Positions 57,408 to 64,000 of a stretch of DNA of 64,000 nt are shown one piece after another (positions within the stretch are counted from its first letter, which is position 1; each line of letters starts with the position of its first letter). A program made the translations under genes and the position numbers. The stretch is from Taxillus chinensis (Eukaryota; Streptophyta; Magnoliopsida; Santalales; Loranthaceae). A model generated the notes under the pieces. The model did no database searches. It was not told the DNA's origin and was given only the letters and a program-made list of their open reading frames with translations. The stretch is taken from contig CM042088.1 of assembly GCA_023512835.1 (NCBI GenBank), positions 12,268,078 to 12,332,077 on the forward strand, read 5' to 3'.

Positions 57408-58920
57408 ATGGCCGAAGAAAGCAAAGATGCTATTCAACACTCGCCTTAACTCCGGAGGTGCACAGGAGCCCATCCCGAATCGAAGCAGAGAAGGGAAAAT
57501 GTCGACCCACCTCAACTTGCCGCCGCCACCGCTTCTCAACCACGGAGTTCGGCTTTACTATGACGAAACCGCCCAAATTCACACCTGAGCTTTTCTCCCA
57601 GTGGAAAGCTCGCATGAAGATGTTTATGGTATGCCATGATCATCTTATGTGGCCATGTCTTCATCGGGAGATTCCAATTCCGATGACTATCGGAGAACAT
57701 GGAGTTAGGAGGCCAAAGATAGATGCCGAACTTACCAACGATGAAAGAGCCTGGCAAAGCACTAGTGAAAAGGCTCGGCTTATGTTACATCGTCTTTGGA
57801 TTCCGAGGCTTTCACGGACGTCCAGGGCCGCACGACAAAGAAAAGTCGTTTGGGACAAACCGACAATCCTCTATGAGGGGAGTCGTCCCGGACGCAACGT
57901 GATCTCGTACTCTCGTACGTAACTTTGAGAGTTTCAATCATAAACCAGGCGAATCACTCGAAAGCATCTATCGGAGATTCGGCAAGCTCATTCTTGAGCT
58001 GAAGATTTTCAATGAGCACTATTCTCAATCCCGCATCAATGACAAGTTCTTTCGCTCCTTGCCGAATCGCTACTACTCCAAACAACCCGGATGCAATCGT
58101 ACAAGAACCGCAGATGTTCCCCTCGAAGAACTATATGGAGAGCCATGGACTCACGAAGTCGGGTTAAGTACTCGACCGGGATGAGAAAATAGCTCGGAAA
58201 GAAAAGGGGGTAGCTCTCAAAGCTACAGAATGTCTAAACATACTGAGGAATGATGATACGGACGGACGTGTCCGAGAATTCTGATTCTGACGAGGAGGAG
58301 GAGATAGCACTTCTTGTCAAATCCTTTGAGCGATTCCTATGGAAAAGCAGAAAAGGGTTCAGGAGACGCTCATCATCATCTTTCCAAAGGAAGGAGCGAT
58401 TGGAGTCCAGCTTCCCGGGAATGCTTCAACCGTGGGAAAACCGGTCACCGGGCCAAGGAATGCAGGTCCAAATCAAAAGTGGCCGAGAAAAGTGACAAGG
58501 TAACTCCTCGCCGCTCCACCTCGTACAACAAAGAAGAACAAGAAGAAGGCGCTTATGACAAAATACATGAGTGGCTCGGAAAAAGAGGAGGAATCCTCGG
58601 ATGATGAGCCAACCACTAAGCCGAACGTCTGCCTCATGGCAAATACTGAGGTACCTTCTATCACTGAGCTCCTGAGTAAATTAGAATCTCTTACTACTGC
58701 ATGTGATCATGAAAAGAATGAGATACTAATAATTACTCAAATGTACAAAGATATGGAAAGTCAGAATAAACGTCTTGAATTTACTATTAATAGACTCGAA
58801 AAGGACATCACCGACTTCGTGAGGAAAAGAAGCTTGGTATCACGATCTAAGAGCCGAAAATCATTTGTTAAATACCAATCTCTCGGGCCTAAAAGTTATA
58901 GTAAAAAGACTCTAAAATGA
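57408..58920 (+). pseudogene. Copia gag with zinc knuckle
   Basis: ATG at 57408 (MAEESKDAIQHS), broken at once. Frame 57458-57922 carries PPKFTPELFSQWKARMKMFM and TNDERAWQSTSEKARLMLHRL, the UBN2-type Gag start. Later pieces: NHKPGESLESIYRRFGKLI, INDKFFRSLPNRYY, then the knuckle ECFNRGKTGHRAKECRS (58419-58468), with Arg where the second Cys is expected (CGT for TGT). The last part (58555-58920) is a charged coiled coil. Confidence 0.75.
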
Positions 58921-59209
58921 ACTGGAACAGGAAAAGGAAATAAATCGTAAGTGGCTAAAATCCAGGGAAATAGCCTCTACCTTTAGGATTGATCCTGACA
59001 ACGTCCGAGTCAAACCTGGCCTAGGTTCCGAGTCATCAACATCCATAGCTCAAGCTACTGAGTGTCCTTCGGATTTCACTCCTAAACTAACCAACTTATA
59101 TCCTGTTAGTACATCTAAACCGTTGGATGGTTTCATTTCGTGGCACCATAGTTTATGACTGTGGAGTCGAGGCCACATCGCACTTCCTCGAAGGAGTAAG
59201 CACCCGTAA

Positions 59210-59830
59210 CTAAAGATGAAGGGGAAGGCTGCCGCAGTTAAAGCCAAAACCGTAGCACCCAAAAAGAAAGACAAGGCTAAGGCTGATGCATCTAGGGCCA
59301 AGAGTGCGTCACCCAAACGCAATGGATTAGGCCACAGGGAACAGAGTAGAAAGTCTGTAAAATCTAAGAGACCTGTATCCCCTGTTTGTACTTCACATTA
59401 TAGTGTCTGTTCCATCTGTAGGGAAATAGGTCATTATCACTATGAATGTTGGAGTTTATCTGATAACTGGCTTTGTAATCAATTTCATATCAATAAAGAT
59501 CGGTTAAACAAAAAGGGTTCTTCGAGCAAAACAAAATCTAAAACTCGAAGGAGTATCTCTCCCAAGAAAACCCAAATAAAGAGGTAGTTGAAACTAACAA
59601 GCTAAAGTCAACTTGGAGAGCTAAAAGTCCTAGCAAAATCAAATCCGTAAATGTTGACAATAATGTCGCTCTCTCTAACCGCCCGAAACAAGTTTGGGCA
59701 CCAAAAGTGTAAACGTTGTCTTTCGGGAGCATCTCCTGGAATGCATTGCCGGATCACTTGAAGTTAAAGATCAATAAAAGTAAGTGGATCCTTGATAAGT
59801 GGATGCTCCGGACATATGACGGGTGATCGA
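59210..59830 (+). pseudogene. Copia gag-pol linker and protease motif
   Basis: The frame 59216-59587 is Lys/Ala/Ser-rich with a second knuckle (CSICREIGHYHYECW). At 59791-59809 the copia protease motif L-D-S-G-C-S is readable with one extra base, followed by ATATGACGGGTGATCG. The broken frame excludes activity. Confidence 0.65.
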
Positions 59831-59847
59831 CCGCTTTGTAGAAGTTA

Positions 59848-61166
59848 ATGATAAACAAGGTCCCTCCGTTTCATATGGCGACAACAAAGAAAGGTAAGAC
59901 TGTCGAGTATGGCACCTTAACTAACGGCCGTGTATCAATCACTAGAGTTGCACTAGTCGAAGGTTTAAAGCATAATTTGCTAAGTGTCGGTAATTTATGT
60001 GACAAAGGATTTATTGTTTTCCTTTTTGTCCAACACCTGGTACGAAGAGAAAACTTATCCGGAGAAGTTAAGTTATCCGGATCAAGAGATGGGGACATTT
60101 ACTCGGTGGTCTTAAGAAATAATTCTTCTAACCCTGTATGCTTCCTCACTAAAGCATCGAGATGAAGACAGATTGGCTATGGCACAAGCGATGCGCACAT
60201 TTAAACTTTAAGACTTTGTCTAAATTAGTGTCACTTGATCTTGTCACCGGGTCTACCTAAACTCAAGTTCTCCAGAGACTCTCTCGGTCGAGAATGCCAA
60301 CTGGGCAAACAGACCAAACATAGCTTTAAGAGCAAATCGGTTAATTCAATAACTGGCTCTCTACAACTTCTTCATATGGACCTATGTGGTCCTATATCTA
60401 TTCTGTCACTAGTCGGTGCGAGATATACCCTAGTGGTTCTCGATGATTTCACCGGGATACACATGGGTGATGTTCATGAAATCAAAGGATCAAACTTTTG
60501 AGCATCTAATAGATCTCTTCAACTGGATAAGCAACTCACAAGGACCGAGCATAAAGTGCATCAGGAGTGATCATGGTACGAAATTTGACTTTTCGGAAAT
60601 GAGATCATATTGTTCAACAGGGCATACAAGGATGACTTCTCTACTCCCGAACTCCACAACAAAATGGAGTAGCCGAGCGCAAGAATCGTACTTTAGTTGA
60701 AGCTGGTAGATCCATGTTAGCGGGGGGAACGCTTCCTCTCGCCTATGGACCGAAGCTGTGTCCACCGCCTGCTATGTTTAGAAACGAACTCTAATAAATA
60801 AATCTACCATGAAAACACCCTATGAGATGTGGAGAGGACGAAAACCTTCAATTTCACATTTCGTAGCTTTTGGGTGTACTTGCTATATATTGATAAATGG
60901 CAAAGAGACCCGGAATAAATTTGAACCAAAATCAAGATGGGATTTTTGTCGGGTACTTATTACATAGCAAGGCTTATCGGGTCTTCAATAGAAAACTTTT
61001 CAAAGTTGAAGAATCTATCCATGTGACTTTTGATGAAGCTAACCTTGATTGCTCAAAAGTCGGTTCTTCAAGTTCTAATGTGCGGGTCATGGACAAGAAC
61101 GTCGATTATTCAAAGTTTATGAATGTTCCTGTTACACATCTTGACCAACCACGTGGCATCAGCTAA
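59848..61166 (+). pseudogene. Copia protease C-terminus, GAG-pre-integrase and integrase
   Basis: Order: VARVALVEGLKHNLLSVGNLCDKG-like block (59930-60005, protease tail); WHKRCAHLNFKTLSKL (60180, HHCC start) and ECQLGKQTKHSFKSKS; LHMDLCGPISILSLVGARYTLVVLDDFT (first Asp); IKCIRSDHGTKF (second Asp, about 60560); AERKNRTLVEAGRSML in a shifted frame (Glu box, about 60670); then GRKPSISHFVAFGCTCY and a C-terminal block ending VTHLDQPRGIS (61166). Several shifts separate the parts. Confidence 0.8.
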
Positions 61167-61395
61167 GCACAAAGAAATTATATGGATGATGCTACGGATG
61201 ACTCGGACTCGGACTACCATTTAGCTCCGGATATACTCCTACGGATACCCAAAATTCCGGAGCACCTTCAAGTCCGTCCGGACTAGTTAACACCTGAAAG
61301 AAACAGTGTTGAAGAACCATCTAGTTCAACCGTACCCCTCAATACGGAAACATCTAGTCTGGACGAAGCTCAACCGGAGGATACAACTGAACCAC

Positions 61396-62835
61396 CGACC
61401 CGCATAAATTATGTCTCGAAGGTTTTGCGGCAAGTGCACTTGGTCAAGTAATAAAATGGAGTATTAAGACTCCGGTTGTCGAACCCACAGGGGAGGTTGC
61501 TAATGCCGTTGTTAAGCGGCAAGCACTAAGCTAACAAGTTGATTTTATGTCTGGACAATTGATGTTTGTTGTGCAAATATTTTGAACAAAAAGATATTAA
61601 ATCAGAATGTTGGCAAGCGGTTGGTATAGACATCTAGGGTCACAATGTTTACCACCCAATCGATTGTACTAATCTGGTTATGGCTCTTGTTCTTGATTTA
61701 TGTTCTAGTTCAAGTTCATGTTGATTATCTCCTACCTAGCTTACATTTGGTCCATGCTAAGATAGATTTAAGGCTTTTATCCCATTTGGTCCATGTGAAT
61801 AAAAGTGATCAAGGTAGATAAACAATCTAATAGTTGCAGACTTGGTCCATCATACAATATTAAATCTAATTCACTAGTGTTCCACCCTAGACAAGGGCTA
61901 AGATTACCTAATTATGCATAAACTAGGCATTTCCATTCAAGCAAGTGAATTAAACAAGAACTAAATTCTATTTTATTGAACAACCATAACCAAACTGAAT
62001 AAAATTTATTGGGGGCTACATTGCTCCCCTAGACTAACAAGACTACTCCATAATCATGACAAAAACAACAACAATCATAGGAAAGAACATGATTACGAGT
62101 ACCGGGACAATAAAGGAAGACCCCAAGATGAACCAGGACTCCGGCCAAGGACTCCGGCGTCTGTTGCCCAAACTTCCTTGCCAAGGACAATCCGATCTTT
62201 TAGCAATGGCTATAGCTCTTTTCAGAACTCAGATCAGATTTTCCCACTCAAGATGATTTACAATGCCTCCACAGACCCCTATTTATTGGTTTTAGTGGGC
62301 CAAATTAGGGTTACAAAAGGTGTGCCCTAATTATAAATGTGGTCACAGCCAAAACGACGTCGTTTTGGTTAGTGACACTAATCGATGTTCTAGGCGAAAT
62401 AAAACTCAAACTACACCAAATTTGACCCCAGTTCTTTAGAGAAAAATGATTAAAACAACAAAATACATCATTTGGAGCGCAAACATGCTTGCACGTGAGA
62501 ATGCACGTGAGAAGACCCTTTTTCACGTGCAGCTCCAATTTGACTCAAATTTGCTCCAAAGCTTCCTTTTGAGTTGTAGAAGGCATCCATGCAATAAAAT
62601 CCTTGTACGTGAGAATGCACGTGAGAAGGCTTTTCACGTGCACCTTGATTTTGCCTTCATTTTGCTTCCATCTTCTTCCTATAGCTTCCTTGTGAGTTGA
62701 TGGAGTGATTTAGCCAAAGTGTGTGGGAAAAGGTTGCTCCAAAACCTGCCAAAAACACTCAAAAAGTACCACTATACACCAAACAGGGTCTTCCTAGGGG
62801 TTAGAGCAAATCTGTCGAAAATAACATCCAAGCTC
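61396..62835 (-). mobile_element. Inverted partial copy of the 1.5-kb LTR
   Basis: On the minus strand this matches 52879-54391 from its 3' end (plus strand CGACCCGCATAAATT at 61396) up to about position 52950 of the other copy (TAGGGGTTAGAGCAAAT, 62795-62815). The first about 90 bp of the LTR are replaced by other sequence. The TATA box (62275) and palindromes are kept. Its 3' end lies directly in the copia pol; no target duplication can be checked because the other end is altered. Confidence 0.8.
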
Positions 62836-64000
62836 TGCCCGTGAAAACACGCTTTTCACGTGCACACCTACCTTTGGCCAATCAGTCTGAAATTTCGGTG
62901 GGCGCTAGCTGGCATCTTCTAGAGTCTTCTTTGGTCTGCACGTGAAAATGATGGAGCACTTTAAGAGGGTTAAATTCGTCTTTTCCCCTTGTGACGAATC
63001 ACTATAAATAGGGATGAGTTCCAAGCTTCAAACTCACATCTCATACTTTCTTCTCCTTTCTTGCTGAACGCAAAATTCTTCTCTGATTAGTCATGGTGCA
63101 CACAAGGAGAGCCCGCCAAGGAGAAGGCAGTCCTGAAGCCTCTGCCACCTCTATGCCTTCGGCATTGAGAGATGCCGACACCATCTTCGTGGGGAATGTG
63201 CTTGATTGGGAGATCCTGGAGTCCTCCACCCTTGACTCGGATCGAAGAAATTATGACCAAGCCGCAGGCGTTGGGATTGCGACGGTTAGTATGCGCCGTG
63301 CGATTTGTATTACCCTGCCATGTTAGAATTCTATAATTCGGTCTATGTCAATGAGGAAGATGATGAGATAATTGGGGAGGTTCAAGGTGTCTTAATTTCT
63401 ATTTCCCCGCTTTGTTGAGAGATTGCTTTGATCTGCCAAATCCCATGCATGCAAAGCCTGCATTGACCTTAGGAGAATATGGTAGAGCTTTACGGTATAA
63501 TAAGGAATTTGGGAAACGTCGGCAATTTACGAAAAACGGATTTCACGGGAAATACCGTTGCCTTGCCAATTTGGTAGGGAGGTGCTTATCGTTACAAACT
63601 AGTGGCGTAGACTCAGTCCCTAAATCCCATTTGGAGTTTATGTTTTGCATCGATCGCCGGTTACACATTGATTGGGCTGCGGAAATTTTTAAATTGTGGA
63701 AACGGGATATTCATAAATGCTTATATGGTCGACTACTTAGCATGCTTCGCAATATCAATATGGTCATCTTAGTGCTCAAGTAGTCCCCATTGTTTTCCTG
63801 GATAACTTGCGGTTACAAGTTCTCCACCCAGAGGGTGCTTTAGGAGTTAGCTACAAGGGCAAATGGGGAGATAGTATCCACGTTGCACCACGCCTTCACG
63901 TCATAGCGTGCATATGGAGCGACCCACGGAGCGCTTTCGGACACTTCCACTCCCATGAATGCCCGCCGACAAAGACATTTTCCAGTTGATCGCCATGTAC
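62836..64000 (+). mobile_element. Fragment of another retroelement (leader and ORF), unassigned
   Basis: A TATA-like ACTATAAATAGGG at 63001 is followed by an ORF from 63093 (MVHTRRARQGEGSPEAS) and, after shifts, 63412-63783 (LPNPMHAKPALTLGEYGRALRYN, LEFMFCIDRRLHIDWAAEIF). The layout resembles the gag-side ORF of Athila/Tat elements with a transposon-protein (PF20167-like) domain, but the similarity is weak. The ORF runs toward the window end. CACGTG motifs (62866, 62939) recall the neighbouring LTR. Confidence 0.4.

Larger units (their letters stand above)
56091..61395 (+). mobile_element. Ty1/copia element of SIRE/Maximus type, 3' part lost or displaced
   Basis: A 5' LTR (56091-57346), an iMet-type primer site (57349), gag with zinc knuckles, a protease motif and an integrase follow in copia order. 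The pol is cut at 61395 by the inverted LTR (61396-62835); no reverse transcriptase is found in the window. Long LTR, long gag and integrase sequence (HSKAYRVFN, VEESIHVTFDE) fit SIRE/Maximus. All frames carry shifts. The element was inserted in the Tat/Ogre LTR at GGGGGTAAAAAG. Confidence 0.82.

Noticed and set aside
41860..61400. Explaining the copy differences by RIP or cytosine deamination
   Set aside because: Those give CG to TG/CA; here TG and CA turn to CG, often together with a small indel.
1..64000. tRNA, rRNA, bacterial operons or riboswitches
   Set aside because: None seen on either strand; the only tRNA-related signals are retroelement primer-binding sites.

Overview
The window is nuclear DNA of a flowering plant, probably a woody eudicot (species not determinable). 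It holds one intron-rich plant chromatin gene with GT-AG introns, followed by about 45 kb of nested, decayed transposable elements. No prokaryotic, viral or organellar genes were seen.

Region 1 (1-18596, + strand): the 3' part of a gene for a METHYL-CPG-BINDING DOMAIN PROTEIN 9 (MBD9)-like protein. Nine exons in the window give about 2066 codons in one continuous frame, with MBD, FYR, bromodomain-like, PHD and WHIM/DDT-associated segments in order. Intron 3 is about 7.9 kb and holds two insertions: a minus-strand LINE derivative with a 12-bp target duplication, and a broken Ty3/gypsy chromovirus.

Region 2 (18597-23330): gene-poor sequence with a degenerate LTR-like repeat (about 19929-22161), an AT-rich LTR-like segment and imprecise GCC/ACC trinucleotide repeats.

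Region 3 (23340-56090): three partial copies of one Ty3/gypsy family of the Tat/Ogre type. It is recognised by an extra ORF before gag (DUF7745 / plant-mobile-domain-like), an Arg-tRNA-type primer site, a G-patch after the protease and a second RNase H. One copy is on the minus strand (23340-about 28690). It faces a plus-strand copy (about 28690-34450) that lost its RT/RNase H. That copy runs through one LTR (about 34450-42010) into a second plus-strand copy (42011 onward). The elements are interrupted by a 3871-bp CACTA DNA transposon, a 1961-bp solo LTR and a 1513-bp solo LTR; all three have exact target-site duplications.

Region 4 (56091-64000): a Ty1/copia element of the SIRE/Maximus type (LTR, iMet primer site, gag, protease motif, integrase), cut by an inverted copy of the 1.5-kb LTR at 61396-62835, then a fragment of another retroelement.

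The observations I rate highest are: (i) a recurrent CTG/CAG to CCG, TCG or CG difference between about 41.8 and 61.4 kb that looks more like a methylation-linked base-calling artefact than mutation; (ii) a conserved tandem pair of predicted RNA hairpins with GNRA-type loops behind the integrase of both plus-strand Tat/Ogre copies; (iii) a shared Glu-to-Lys change at the integrase catalytic position; (iv) a 13-bp LINE 3'-tail insertion bounded by a 19-bp target duplication inside the CACTA element. I did not find an evident new defence, RNA-guided or metabolic system.
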